DNA from: Reddybacter sp041277045
Lineage (GTDB): Bacteria > Pseudomonadota > Gammaproteobacteria > Pseudomonadales > Porticoccaceae
Reading direction: 5' to 3'
Assembly (NCBI GenBank): GCA_041277045.1
Contig: JBGFSY010000001.1
Location: 1,240,001-1,304,000 of the forward strand
DNA length: 64,000 nucleotides
Numbering within the stretch: position 1 is the stretch's first letter; every line of letters starts with the position of its first letter. The notes under the pieces were generated by a model that ran no database searches, had not been told where the DNA came from, and worked only from the letters and a program-made list of their open reading frames with translations. Position numbers and translations under genes: made by a program. This document shows positions 51,753 through 61,210 of the stretch, in pieces.

Positions 51753-52340
51753 ATGGAATCCTGGCTGGCCTACGCTCTTCCCCCTCTTATTGGCGCACTG
51801 ATCGGTGCGGTGACCAACGACGTGGCGATTCGCATGTTGTTTCGCCCCTATGCACCGATGTATCTCGGCAAGTGGCAACTACCTTTTACGCCGGGTTTGA
51901 TTCCCCGTGAGCGCCACCACATCGCCGAGTCGATTGCCGATACCTTCGTGGCCCATGTGTTTGGCAATAACGATGTCGCCGAGTTATTTCTTACCGAAAA
52001 AGTGAAGGCCGATTTAAAAGAGAAAGTCGATGAATTGATCGGCAAGCTGGGTGGCATGCTCAATATTACCGAGCCCATGCTGGGCATGGCGCGTAGTATG
52101 GCGGGTAATTATTTGATCACTGAAATTGCCAAGGTGGCCGAGCAGACCGGCGAAGACAGTGAGCAAATTAAGCTGCGTATTCAGGCCAAAATCGACAACC
52201 TTGATGTCGCCACGCTCGAAGAACTGGTGATGGGTTTCTCCCGCAAACAGTTCCGCCACATTACCTGGTTCGGTGCTTTGCTGGGCGCCATGATTGGCGT
52301 GGTGCAGGTGCTGCTTTACCAAGTATTGCCCATGGTGTAG
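51753..52340 (+). CDS. DUF445 family membrane protein
   Basis: A 195-residue protein with an N-terminal membrane helix (LAYALPPLIGALIGAVTNDVAIRML), a helical cytoplasmic middle and a C-terminal helix (ITWFGALLGAMIGVVQVLLYQVL). ALIGAVTNDVAIRMLFRPYAPMYLGKWQLPFTPGLIPRER is the DUF445 signature. The family is larger in other bacteria (about 400 residues); this is the short form with one repeat unit. Function is unknown. It converges on sbcC with 12 bases between stops. Confidence 0.85.
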   Translation: MESWLAYALPPLIGALIGAVTNDVAIRMLFRPYAPMYLGKWQLPFTPGLIPRERHHIAESIADTFVAHVFGNNDVAELFLTEKVKADLKEKVDELIGKLGGMLNITEPMLGMARSMAGNYLITEIAKVAEQTGEDSEQIKLRIQAKIDNLDVATLEELVMGFSRKQFRHITWFGALLGAMIGVVQVLLYQVLPMV

Positions 52341-52352
52341 TTCTTTTTGGGT

Positions 52353-55300
52353 TTAACTCAAGCGCTGGCACCCCGGCCCACTAATCAGGCTTCGCCCTCC
52401 TGTTTGGGGGCTGACCTGTATTTGTGTGCCGATACGTTCTTTAAGGCTTGATACGTGAGAGATAACGCCAATCAATTTGCCGCTTTGCTGCAAGCTGGAA
52501 AGCGCTTCAAGGGCGGTGTCCAGGGCTTCTTCATCGAGGGTGCCGAAGCCTTCATCTAAAAATAACGAATCGACACGGACATTTTTACTGGCCATTTGTG
52601 ACAGGCCCAAGGCCAGCGCGAGGCTGACAATAAAACTTTCACCGCCCGATAAATTCTTAGTGGAGCGTATTTCCCCGGCCTGATAATTATCGACAACATT
52701 CAGCTCCAGTGGCTCGGCTTTATCTCTAATTAATAAATAGCGATCACTCATTTTTTGCAGCTGGCGGTTGGCGTGACCGACTAATAATTCGAAGGTTAAA
52801 CCCTGGGCAAAATTGCGATATTTTTTGCCGTCGGCCGAGCCAATTAAGAGGTGAAGATTATCCCAACGCTGGCATTCTATTTTTTGCGCATCTATGGCTG
52901 CCGCTCGCTCTTGCTGGCTAGCCCTGAGTGTTTGATCGTCGTCGAGTTTCTGTTGGCAGGCGCCAAGTTCTTGCTGAGTGGTCTTGAGTTGATTTGTCGT
53001 GCTGTCGAGGTCTTGTTTGAGAGGCTCAATAGTTCGCTCGGTAATAGCCTTTTCGCGTTCATTTTTTAAACGCTCAGCCCTGTCTCTATACCTGGCATCG
53101 AGGCCACTTTGTTCGTCACTCAGTTGTCTGGCTTCACGAGATAGCTTCTCTCTCGTTTCGTCACTCAGGCAGGCGCTTTGAAAATCTGCTTCGCTAACAA
53201 AAAAATATTTGCTGAGACCTTGCTGGAATGCCTTTTCTGCAACGCTTAACAGACCGGCTCTATTGTGCAGGCTTTCTACAATGGTCTTTATTTTACTGTT
53301 GAGTTGTGTGGCTGCTTGCGAAGCTGCGTGCAATTTCAGGGTGTTATTCGCGACTATTTTTTCGGCCTTGAGGACAGCGGTGGCTAAGCGCGACTCTTCA
53401 AGCAGCGGGTCTTTGTCTTCAAACAGTGCCTTGCGATCATGCACTAGAGTTTGTTGGGCCTTGAATAAATTCGCGTGATCTCTGCGCTGCTTTGTCAGTT
53501 CAACACTTCTCTCGTTGAGCTGTTGATTTTGATGCTCAACTAGAAGCGTGAGATTACTGATGCCCTGGTCGAGATGGGTTTTTTCGAGCTGTTTTGCGAG
53601 CCACTGTTCACGGCGTGTTTTGAGGGTGTTTTCAACAGCGGTAAAGCTACCCTCGGGCAGGGTGGTGATGCCGTAAATAGATAGCGCTGCCAGAGTGTTT
53701 TGCTGCTCGCCCTGTACTTGCACGCTAAGTAGACGTCGCTCTTTTTCTAAACGGGCGAGGTTTTGTTCGGCGGTGTCTTTTTGATGGCCCGCTGCCAGAT
53801 ATTGCTGCTCTAATTCATTGGTCGATTTTTTAGCGGTTTCAAGCGCGGCTCGCAAAGTGACCAGAGCTTGGTCCTGTTGGTCGATCGTCGTTAGCAACAG
53901 GTTTGTGGTGTTCAGAGAATCTTGATTGTCGTTAGCGAGCTGGGGTAGGGAATCCGTGAGTTCAGCATTACTGACAGTTGCAAGTCCACTGTCACTTAGT
54001 TGCTGGGTCGTTTGTTCGATCAGTTTCTGTTGTTGGGTTATTTGTAGCGTGGTGTCTCGCTGTTGTTGGCTGATTTGCTCAAGCCCTTTGTTATCTTCAG
54101 CCATACGGATTTGATGGGTGACGAGCTGCTGGCTTGCGGCACTAAGTTTGGCTTTTATAGCGTTCAGCTTAAGGCTGGTGTCATCCGCTTGAGGTACATT
54201 ACCTTCTGCGTAGGGGTGCTCATTCGCACCGCAAAGCGGGCAGGGCTCGCCATCTTCAAGTTGCCCGCGAGCCTGCTCTAAACTATGAATTTTATTCAGC
54301 AGTGAGACTTGGGTTTCGAGTAATTCTAATTCTCGCTCAAGGCCCGCCTGTTTTTTTGTTTGAAGAGAAAGCTGTCGCTTACTGCTGGCGATGCTGTCGG
54401 TGAGCGCAATAGACTGCTTGTCGAGATCGAGCTGTAAGCCTTGTGATTGGGCAAGGGCGTTTAACTGCAAGCCCAGGTTTTCTAGCCGCTGATTTCTTTC
54501 TGCCAGGCTTACCTGTGACTTTCGCCAGTGCGTAATATCCTGCCCGTTTAATGTCTGTAAGCGTTCGCTTTCCTGTAAGGCTAGGCGCTCAATAAGTTCC
54601 TGTCGTTGCCGCTTCTTCTTAGTGAGCTCGCTGGATTGCTTTTGCCATATCGCAAGCGTGTTGGCGCTCTCGGCTTTGGCATCGTTATGTTCTGCTGTTT
54701 GTTCCTGACGCTTGCTGGTTAATACGCGCAGTGAGGAGAAGAGACTTTGCAGACCACTGAGTTGCTCAACCAGGGTTTCATCGGCCTGACGGGCGGCTAG
54801 CTGTTTTACAAGGTCACTTAAGTCAGCGTTGTTTTTCGTCAGTTTTAGATTGTTTTCTTTCTGCTGCTCTTGCAGGTGAGCAAGACCTTGTTCCAGCTCT
54901 TTAAGTGCAGAGACCGCTTTATCTATCGGTGACTGTTGTGCCTGAGATTGCAGATCTAAAGCCTGGGTCTTGCGAATAGTGGGCAGGGTCAGGCCTTGTA
55001 CATCGCGGCTTTCTGAAAGCGAGTGCTTACTTTGCTGCAGTGCATCTTCCGCAAACGTTAGGGCTTCCTTTTTAGCGGGCAGTTCATCGTCACACGCTTG
55101 CTCTGTTTTTTGTTCGCTACTTTGTGCCTGGCGCAATGCGCCAAGGCTGGCGTAGTCGGCGGCCAGTTGCAGGGCGCGCTTGCCATCGTCGAGTTTTTTC
55201 TCATCCGCTTTAAAGGCATCGCGACGATTGAGTAAGTGTTGGTTTTGCTGGTCGAGATCTTGCAGCTCGCTTTGTAGACTATCGATAGTGCCTAGCCAGT

Positions 55301-56039
55301 TAATCGCCTGACTAAATTGCTCGCGCTGGCCGTTCAGCTCAGCTTCGCGTTGCTGTTGTTGTTCGAGCCGGGTTTTGAGCTGGGCCTCATCCTCTGTGCT
55401 TAGCAGTGCCATGCCTGACAATTGCGCTTGTAGGGTATTGAGCGTGTTATTTTCGATGGTGCGCAGTGCATGCACGCGCGTCGATATTTGGCTGTAAATG
55501 GCGCTACCCGTAATTTGCTCGAGTATGGGCGCGCGCTGATCGGGGGCCGCTTGTAGGAAGGCGGCAAAGCTGCCCTGGGCGAGCAGCATCGACAGGGTGA
55601 AGCGTTCGAAATCCATGCCGGTAATGGCTTCGATGCGCTGCGCCACGTTACGAATTTTTGCCTCGATGATTTGCCCCGACAGCGCATCGGAAATTTCATG
55701 CTTGGGTGACTGCAAATCGCCGCTGGCTTTTTTGCGGGCGCGGTGTTGGCTCCAGTGGCAGCGAAATTGGCCAGTCGGCGTTTCAAAGGTGATCTCAGCA
55801 AAACATTCGCCACTGTGGCGCGACATAATTTCATTACTGCTTTTGGTGATCTTACTGAGCCGGGGCGTGCGCCCGTAAAGGGCCAGACAAATGGCATCGA
55901 GAATGGTCGACTTACCCGCACCCGTGGGGCCGGTAATGGCGAAAATACCGTCGTTGCCAAAGGCGGGGTCGGTGAGATCTATCTGCCACTCACCCAATAG
56001 TGAGTTCAAATTTTTAAAACGCAGTTGTAGTATTCGCAT
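52353..56039 (-). CDS. sbcC: Exonuclease subunit SbcC
   Basis: A 1228-residue SMC-like ATPase, partner of SbcD, which cleaves DNA hairpins and double-strand ends. The N-terminal Walker A is GPTGAGKSTILDAICLALYG (residues 36-55). Long coiled coils fill 190-1050, interrupted by the zinc hook CPLC at Cys600-Cys603 (GEPCPLCGANEHP). The C-terminal lobe has the signature NLSGGESFIVSLALALGLS and Walker B SLFLDEGFGTLDEEALD. Length is within the usual range (about 1050-1250). It lies 14 bases after sbcD and is surely cotranscribed. Confidence 0.97.
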   Translation of the reverse strand: MRILQLRFKNLNSLLGEWQIDLTDPAFGNDGIFAITGPTGAGKSTILDAICLALYGRTPRLSKITKSSNEIMSRHSGECFAEITFETPTGQFRCHWSQHRARKKASGDLQSPKHEISDALSGQIIEAKIRNVAQRIEAITGMDFERFTLSMLLAQGSFAAFLQAAPDQRAPILEQITGSAIYSQISTRVHALRTIENNTLNTLQAQLSGMALLSTEDEAQLKTRLEQQQQREAELNGQREQFSQAINWLGTIDSLQSELQDLDQQNQHLLNRRDAFKADEKKLDDGKRALQLAADYASLGALRQAQSSEQKTEQACDDELPAKKEALTFAEDALQQSKHSLSESRDVQGLTLPTIRKTQALDLQSQAQQSPIDKAVSALKELEQGLAHLQEQQKENNLKLTKNNADLSDLVKQLAARQADETLVEQLSGLQSLFSSLRVLTSKRQEQTAEHNDAKAESANTLAIWQKQSSELTKKKRQRQELIERLALQESERLQTLNGQDITHWRKSQVSLAERNQRLENLGLQLNALAQSQGLQLDLDKQSIALTDSIASSKRQLSLQTKKQAGLERELELLETQVSLLNKIHSLEQARGQLEDGEPCPLCGANEHPYAEGNVPQADDTSLKLNAIKAKLSAASQQLVTHQIRMAEDNKGLEQISQQQRDTTLQITQQQKLIEQTTQQLSDSGLATVSNAELTDSLPQLANDNQDSLNTTNLLLTTIDQQDQALVTLRAALETAKKSTNELEQQYLAAGHQKDTAEQNLARLEKERRLLSVQVQGEQQNTLAALSIYGITTLPEGSFTAVENTLKTRREQWLAKQLEKTHLDQGISNLTLLVEHQNQQLNERSVELTKQRRDHANLFKAQQTLVHDRKALFEDKDPLLEESRLATAVLKAEKIVANNTLKLHAASQAATQLNSKIKTIVESLHNRAGLLSVAEKAFQQGLSKYFFVSEADFQSACLSDETREKLSREARQLSDEQSGLDARYRDRAERLKNEREKAITERTIEPLKQDLDSTTNQLKTTQQELGACQQKLDDDQTLRASQQERAAAIDAQKIECQRWDNLHLLIGSADGKKYRNFAQGLTFELLVGHANRQLQKMSDRYLLIRDKAEPLELNVVDNYQAGEIRSTKNLSGGESFIVSLALALGLSQMASKNVRVDSLFLDEGFGTLDEEALDTALEALSSLQQSGKLIGVISHVSSLKERIGTQIQVSPQTGGRSLISGPGCQRLS

Positions 56040-56053
56040 GAGCGTTGTTTGGC

Positions 56054-57301
56054 TTACTCCGCCTGTAAGTCGTCGTTATGAAGTGAGCTTAGGGTTTGCT
56101 GATAGCTGTGCAGTAACTCGGCTTGTTGGCTGTCGGGTATTTCATGGGCGGCGAGACAGCGAGCAAAAACATCATCTACATCGAGGTCTTCAAGGCTTTC
56201 ATCGGTGTGGCTGCTATTTAGCACGCGGTCGATCAGTCGGGTGTTTTGAATGCGTAATATCAGTAGTTCACTGCCTTCGGTGAGGGCCTCAAGGCGCTCG
56301 CGTAAATCGCTGACAATTTCATCACCCTGATAGACCACTTCAAGCCACACCGGCTCGCTGGCATCGACAAGGGTCAGTAGCTGGCCTGATATCTCTGCCC
56401 AGTTGCCACTAACTTTACGCAGTTGCTGAAATACCGGCACATCCAGTAATTTTACGGCAGACTTTGCTGCGTCCGCATTAGTGAAAGGGGTGAAATCAAC
56501 GAGGCAAACACTTTTCTGCTGCGTCGCTTCACCAAAGCCCATGGCCAGGGGGGAGCCGCTGTAACGCATATACTCAGAGCCGGCAATTTTCTGCGGCACA
56601 TGTAGGTGGCCGAGAGCCACGTAGTCTATGCAGGGCGGGAAAATACTCGCATTTACATGGGCTAGCGAGCCAACGTAGAGTTCGCGCACCCCGTCGCCAT
56701 CAATGGTTTGCCCACCCGCCGTAAACAAATGGCCCATGGCGATGAGGGGAATGTCGAGCTCGAGTGCCTGACGCTGTTTGTCGGCGCGCTCGGCAACCTG
56801 GTGGTAGTGATCGCGAATGCCGTTCAGCAAATTTTGATCTTTATCGGCGATACTTTCACCCACTTGTACAAGGCGGATATCCCTATCCCGTAAATAGGGC
56901 ACGGCGCAAACCAGTAGCTCGGCACAGCCATCGGCATCCTTTAATAGCAGTATTTCATCGTCGATATTCTCCGTGGCGGCACCTATAACGTGAACGTTGA
57001 GGCTGCGCAGCAGTGCCTTGGGTGCATCGAGAAAAGTCGGCGAATCGTGATTGCCGGCAATGACAATAATATGGCGACAGGGCGAGGCGGCAACACGGCA
57101 AAGAAATTGGTAGTAAAGACTCTGCGCGCGATTACTGGGCGCACTGGTATCAAAGATATCACCGGCGACGAGGAGGATGTCGACCTGCTCCGTTTCTATC
57201 GTTGCGCCCAGCCAGTCGAGAAACTGCTTAAATTCGCCATAGCGTTGTTGTCCATAAAGGGCGCGGCCAAGGTGCCAGTCTGAGGTGTGTAGGACTTTCA
57301 T
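56054..57301 (-). CDS. sbcD: Exonuclease subunit SbcD
   Basis: A 415-residue calcineurin-like nuclease, the Mre11 counterpart. Phosphoesterase motifs are in order: HTSDWHLG (Asp8, His10), LLVAGDIFD, VIAGNHDSP, MGHLFTAGG and YVALGHLHVPQ. The C-terminal domain (~280-400) that binds SbcC is present. It is first of the sbcDC pair. The ATG at 57301 is the family start MKVLHTSDWHLG. Confidence 0.97.
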   Translation of the reverse strand: MKVLHTSDWHLGRALYGQQRYGEFKQFLDWLGATIETEQVDILLVAGDIFDTSAPSNRAQSLYYQFLCRVAASPCRHIIVIAGNHDSPTFLDAPKALLRSLNVHVIGAATENIDDEILLLKDADGCAELLVCAVPYLRDRDIRLVQVGESIADKDQNLLNGIRDHYHQVAERADKQRQALELDIPLIAMGHLFTAGGQTIDGDGVRELYVGSLAHVNASIFPPCIDYVALGHLHVPQKIAGSEYMRYSGSPLAMGFGEATQQKSVCLVDFTPFTNADAAKSAVKLLDVPVFQQLRKVSGNWAEISGQLLTLVDASEPVWLEVVYQGDEIVSDLRERLEALTEGSELLILRIQNTRLIDRVLNSSHTDESLEDLDVDDVFARCLAAHEIPDSQQAELLHSYQQTLSSLHNDDLQAE

Positions 57302-57544
57302 GGTGGTCGTCGCTATGCAGTCTATGGGCTTTGCCGGAGGGTTGTTGTGGCTGGTGTTGCCGCGCTAGACAGTGAACGCAGTCGTCACGGGGAGATAAGG
57401 CGAGGCAATGTTTACCTTTCGCTAGATAGCTTATCGCTTTCTCTGCGTACTGCCAAACGCTTCCTCTATACTAAGCGTGTGTTCACGTATGCTGGGGCAC
57501 CGCGTTGTCAAGCCGACATCGCGTAATCAATAATTAGGAAGGGT

Positions 57545-58975
57545 ATGTCCGATAATTTAGAAAAATGGGTGCGTCGCCTCAGCGAGCAGGAAATGCCCGT
57601 TTTTAAACACTCCGTCGCTGCCATTGGCCATGTCACTCAAAGTGATGAAACCTCGGCCTCTGAACTGGCACAGGTGGTGTTACAGGATGCCGGGCTGACG
57701 GCGCGTATTCTCAAGCTGGCCAATAGTGCGGTCTACAACCCCGGTGCGCGGCCGGTGAATACTATTAGCCGCGCGGTGTTTTTTCTCGGTTTTAGTACCG
57801 TGCGTACTCTCAGTTTGTCATTAGCCGTGATCGATGCGCTACTGAAATCAAACGCGCAAAAATATGTACTAGAAGTTATGGCTCAGTCGCTGCATGGTGC
57901 GGTGCAAGCCCAGTCCTTTGCCGAAGAAAATGGCGATGATTCCCCGGAAGAAGTGTTTATTGCCACGCTTTTGTACAACCTGGGAGAAATGGCTTTCTGG
58001 TGCGTTGCGGGCAAAGAGGGCGATGAAATTATTACTTTAATGGAGGAGAAAAACGTCAACGCCGAGCAGGCGCAGCAAGAAGTACTGGGTTTTACCTTTA
58101 AAGAATTGACGGTGGGTTTGACTCAAGACTGGCATTTGGGTGACCTGCTACACAGCGCCTTGAATAAGCCCGGCTTAAAAAACCCGCGTATCCAAAATAT
58201 CGTGTTGGGTCAGAAGCTGGCAAAAAATGCTACCCAGGGCTGGGATGACTACCACACCACATCGACCCTTAAAAAAGTGGCAGAGCATCTGGATATTGAG
58301 CTGAAGGATGTCGAAAAATTAACCCACGACAATGCCCACAAAGCCATCGATACAGCGCGCAACTTCGGGGCTAATAACACCATTAGTTTCATTCCCATGC
58401 CTGCGGGTGAGGAAGAAGAGGATGGTTTGGCCGGTGATGAATCGGACTTTCTCGAACCTGACCCCATGTTACAGCTAAATATATTGCGAGATTTGTCCGG
58501 TATTCTCGATGAAAAGCCCAGCCTTAGCGTGATTCTCGAAATTGTTTCTGAGGGTGTTTATCGCGGCATCGGTATGGATCGCTGTTTATTTGCCATGCTC
58601 ACGCCCGACAGAAGCGCACTGCGTGGCAAGCATGCCCTGGGTGACAGCGCTGATAGTTTTTTAAAGGACTTTGTTTTTAATATGAAAGCCAAGCCGACGC
58701 TGTTTAATATTGTCCTGCAGAAAAACATGTCGCTATGGGTGAAAGATGCGCCCAATAGTAATTACGCAAAAGCCTTGCCGGCAGAAGTGATGACGGTGCT
58801 GGCCTGTGACGATTTTTTTATCAGCCCGGTGCACATTAACCAGCGCAGTATCGGCCTGTTTTATGCCGACCGAAAAGCCAGCGGTCGAGCCCTCGACGGG
58901 GCTAGCTACCAAAGCTTTAAACACTTCGTCACTCAAGTCTGTATGGCGATTACTCATATTAGTGCGGGGCGCTAG
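57545..58975 (+). CDS. HDOD domain protein with C-terminal GAF-like domain
   Basis: A 476-residue soluble protein. The HDOD domain (residues ~10-210) shows the pattern VVLQDAGLTARILKLANSAVYNP and ISRAVFFLGFSTVRTLSLSLAV, with the metal-ligand histidines of true HD domains largely absent, as normal for HDOD. Residues 320-470 form a GAF-like region (ILEIVSEGVYRGIGMDRCLFAMLTPDRSALRGK). An acidic linker (GEEEEDGLAGDESDF) joins them. HDOD proteins act in signalling as adaptor modules, sometimes linked to c-di-GMP or stress; no output domain is visible. AGGAAGGGT precedes the ATG. It ends four bases before the next gene starts. Confidence 0.88.
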   Translation: MSDNLEKWVRRLSEQEMPVFKHSVAAIGHVTQSDETSASELAQVVLQDAGLTARILKLANSAVYNPGARPVNTISRAVFFLGFSTVRTLSLSLAVIDALLKSNAQKYVLEVMAQSLHGAVQAQSFAEENGDDSPEEVFIATLLYNLGEMAFWCVAGKEGDEIITLMEEKNVNAEQAQQEVLGFTFKELTVGLTQDWHLGDLLHSALNKPGLKNPRIQNIVLGQKLAKNATQGWDDYHTTSTLKKVAEHLDIELKDVEKLTHDNAHKAIDTARNFGANNTISFIPMPAGEEEEDGLAGDESDFLEPDPMLQLNILRDLSGILDEKPSLSVILEIVSEGVYRGIGMDRCLFAMLTPDRSALRGKHALGDSADSFLKDFVFNMKAKPTLFNIVLQKNMSLWVKDAPNSNYAKALPAEVMTVLACDDFFISPVHINQRSIGLFYADRKASGRALDGASYQSFKHFVTQVCMAITHISAGR

Positions 58976-58979
58976 TTTT

Positions 58980-60293
58980 TTGACTTATAGATTAGCGCGA
59001 CAGCTACTCGAAATAACCAGTATTTATTTTCTGGTTTTTCTTTGTTTTTTCACTTCGCCAATACACGCTGCCAACTTGCCAGCGAACACACCAGAATTTG
59101 AACGTTTATTAACCCTGATCGATCAACGCCTGCAATTAATGCGAGACGTAGCCGCCTACAAATACGCCAATCATATTGCTATCGAAAACAAGCCGCGTGA
59201 AAAAGTCGTGCTTGCCAGTGCTGTGGCCAGTGCTCGAAAGCATCAACTCGACCCCGCCACGCTTGATCCCTTTTTTCGCCTGCAAATTGAATTGGCTAAA
59301 ATAATACAAAAAGGCTGGATAGAAAACTGGCAGGTTGAAGGCCTTGTGTCCACTAAGAAAGATATTGTCACCGATCTAAAAACTGAAATTAGACCAAAGT
59401 TGATTGCCCTTGGTACCCAGCTGGTCGAGCAGCTTCCCCTTGCCCTACCCGAATTAAATGGTGCTGAGAGTTTCGATCAATATTTAAAAACAGTCGATAC
59501 AGCGATTACGACACGCTTTGTTACATCTGAAATGAAGCGAGAACTTTTCCAATCTTTATTGCAGATACGTAAGCTGTCGCCCCGTGACAATAATGTGTTG
59601 GCGAACATTCTAAATAGCGGCGTACTGCGCGTAGGTACTACCGGCGACTATCCGCCCTTTAGTTATATTGATGACGGTAGTGAAAAATATTCAGGTATCG
59701 ATATTGATCTGGCTCGCAACCTTGCTGGTAGCCTTGGGGTAGAGCTGCAGCTGATTAGTACATCGTGGCCCGACTTAATGGCTGATCTTGCCGCTGATAA
59801 ATACGATGTGGGTATGAGCGGCATTAGCCGAACATTGCTGCGTCAGCGCACGGCGTTTTTTTCTAAGGCCTATTCCACCGGTGGCAAAACCCCTATCGTC
59901 CATTGTGATGCGGTTGCTGAATTAAATAGTTTACATAAAATAGACCGTAGTGCGGTGCGGGTGATTGTTAACCCAGGGGGCACCAACGAAAAGTTTGTAC
60001 GCAAGCATATTAATAATGCTCAGCTAATTGTTTATCCTGACAATACGCGTATCTTTAATCAAATTATCGATAAGCATGCCGATGTCATGATTACTGATGC
60101 TATCGAGGTGAAACTACAACAGCAGCTCCACCCCGAACTGTGTGCTGCGATGCCCGGTGAGCTTTTCACTCATGCTGAAAAAGGCTATTTAATGCCACAG
60201 GATATTGCCCTAAAAGAATACGTGGATGCCTGGTTGCGAGAACTTATACAAACTGGGGTGATTGATTCGACCTTTTCTAGTTACCTTGAGTAG
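58980..60293 (+). CDS. Exported chorismate mutase (AroQ-gamma)-cyclohexadienyl dehydratase (PheC) fusion
   Basis: About 437 residues in three parts. A signal peptide (ITSIYFLVFLCFFTSPIHA, likely cut before ANLPAN) comes first. A secreted AroQ-type chorismate mutase domain follows (~35-220): LLTLIDQRLQLMRDVAAYKY, REKVVLASAVASARKH and FRLQIELAKIIQKGWIENW. The third part is a PheC-like cyclohexadienyl dehydratase of the periplasmic binding protein fold (~215-437): GVLRVGTTGDYPPFSYIDD, ISTSWPDLMADLAADKYDVG, MSGISR, VNPGGTNEKF, TDAIE and HPELCAAMP. Together they would turn chorismate into prephenate and then phenylpyruvate (or arogenate into phenylalanine) in the periplasm. No ATG fits; TTG at 58980, four bases after the HDOD stop with GGGGCG upstream, gives the only sensible signal peptide. 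Confidence 0.88.
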   Translation: MTYRLARQLLEITSIYFLVFLCFFTSPIHAANLPANTPEFERLLTLIDQRLQLMRDVAAYKYANHIAIENKPREKVVLASAVASARKHQLDPATLDPFFRLQIELAKIIQKGWIENWQVEGLVSTKKDIVTDLKTEIRPKLIALGTQLVEQLPLALPELNGAESFDQYLKTVDTAITTRFVTSEMKRELFQSLLQIRKLSPRDNNVLANILNSGVLRVGTTGDYPPFSYIDDGSEKYSGIDIDLARNLAGSLGVELQLISTSWPDLMADLAADKYDVGMSGISRTLLRQRTAFFSKAYSTGGKTPIVHCDAVAELNSLHKIDRSAVRVIVNPGGTNEKFVRKHINNAQLIVYPDNTRIFNQIIDKHADVMITDAIEVKLQQQLHPELCAAMPGELFTHAEKGYLMPQDIALKEYVDAWLRELIQTGVIDSTFSSYLE

Positions 60294-60359
60294 TTAAGCC
60301 GTCGATTAAATGCGGTGGTTGTTAAGTAAAATTATTTGCAGGCCAATGGAGAGGTGAAA

Positions 60360-61202
60360 ATGAAGCAACTCAGTTCGTATCAATGCTTTGGTGGGCAGCA
60401 GCTACGTTTTAGCCATAGTTCATCGAGCCTTAATTGCGATATGACTTTTTCTGTTTTCCTGCCATCTCAGGCTGAGCAAAAAAAGCTACCCGTGTTGTAC
60501 TGGCTGTCGGGCCTGACCTGCAACGATGAAAACTTTGTGCTTAAAGCGGGCGCTCAACGCTATGCCAGTGAACGGGGGATTATCATCGTCACACCCGATA
60601 CCAGCCCTCGAGGTGAGGGTGTACCCGACGATGCCGATGGCGCCTACGACTTTGGGCTCGGTGCCGGCTTTTACCTCAATGCCACACAGCAACCCTGGGC
60701 CGCGCACTACCGTATGTACGACTACATCGTCGATGAGTTGCCTGCCGTGTTGGCAGAGAATTTTGCCATTGACCCCACTCGTGCCAGTATCGCCGGTCAC
60801 TCGATGGGCGGCCATGGTGCACTCACACTGGGTTTGAGTAATCTGCAAAAATATTCTTCCGTGTCGGCCTTTTCACCGATTTGTTCGGCGATCAATTCAC
60901 CATGGGGGCGAAAAGCACTGGGTAATTACCTGGGTAATAATAAGGATGATTGGCGGCAATATGACGCTCTGTATTTACTTGAGACCAGCCAATACTGTCC
61001 ACCGATATTGATAGACCAGGGCGAGGCCGATGATTTTCTTACCGAGCAATTACATCCAGAGCTGTTAGAGCAGGTCTGCGCGAAACAGCCCGCGTACCCG
61101 CTCACCCTGCGCCGCCATCCGGGCTACGACCACAGTTACTTTTTCATCGCCTCGTTTATTGGCGAGCACATCGCCTTTCACGCTCGTCATTTGATGCAGT
61201 GA
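60360..61202 (+). CDS. fghA: S-formylglutathione hydrolase
   Basis: A 280-residue esterase-D family serine hydrolase that splits S-formylglutathione to formate and glutathione in formaldehyde detoxification. LSGLTCNDENFVLKAGAQRYA, PDTSPRGEGVPDD and the nucleophile elbow GHSMGGHG (Ser148) are diagnostic. The oxyanion and late motif HPGYDHSYFFIASFIGEH contains the catalytic histidine. The ATG at 60360 follows GGAGAGGTG; an in-frame start eight codons upstream is inside that site. The glutathione-dependent formaldehyde dehydrogenase gene usually found beside it is not in this window. Confidence 0.95.
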   Translation: MKQLSSYQCFGGQQLRFSHSSSSLNCDMTFSVFLPSQAEQKKLPVLYWLSGLTCNDENFVLKAGAQRYASERGIIIVTPDTSPRGEGVPDDADGAYDFGLGAGFYLNATQQPWAAHYRMYDYIVDELPAVLAENFAIDPTRASIAGHSMGGHGALTLGLSNLQKYSSVSAFSPICSAINSPWGRKALGNYLGNNKDDWRQYDALYLLETSQYCPPILIDQGEADDFLTEQLHPELLEQVCAKQPAYPLTLRRHPGYDHSYFFIASFIGEHIAFHARHLMQ

Positions 61203-61210
61203 ATTAGCGG

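Noticed and set aside
58806..58979. N-terminal extension of the chorismate mutase fusion into the HDOD gene
   Set aside because: It would overlap 170 bases of a well-conserved gene in another frame and would bury the signal peptide inside the protein.
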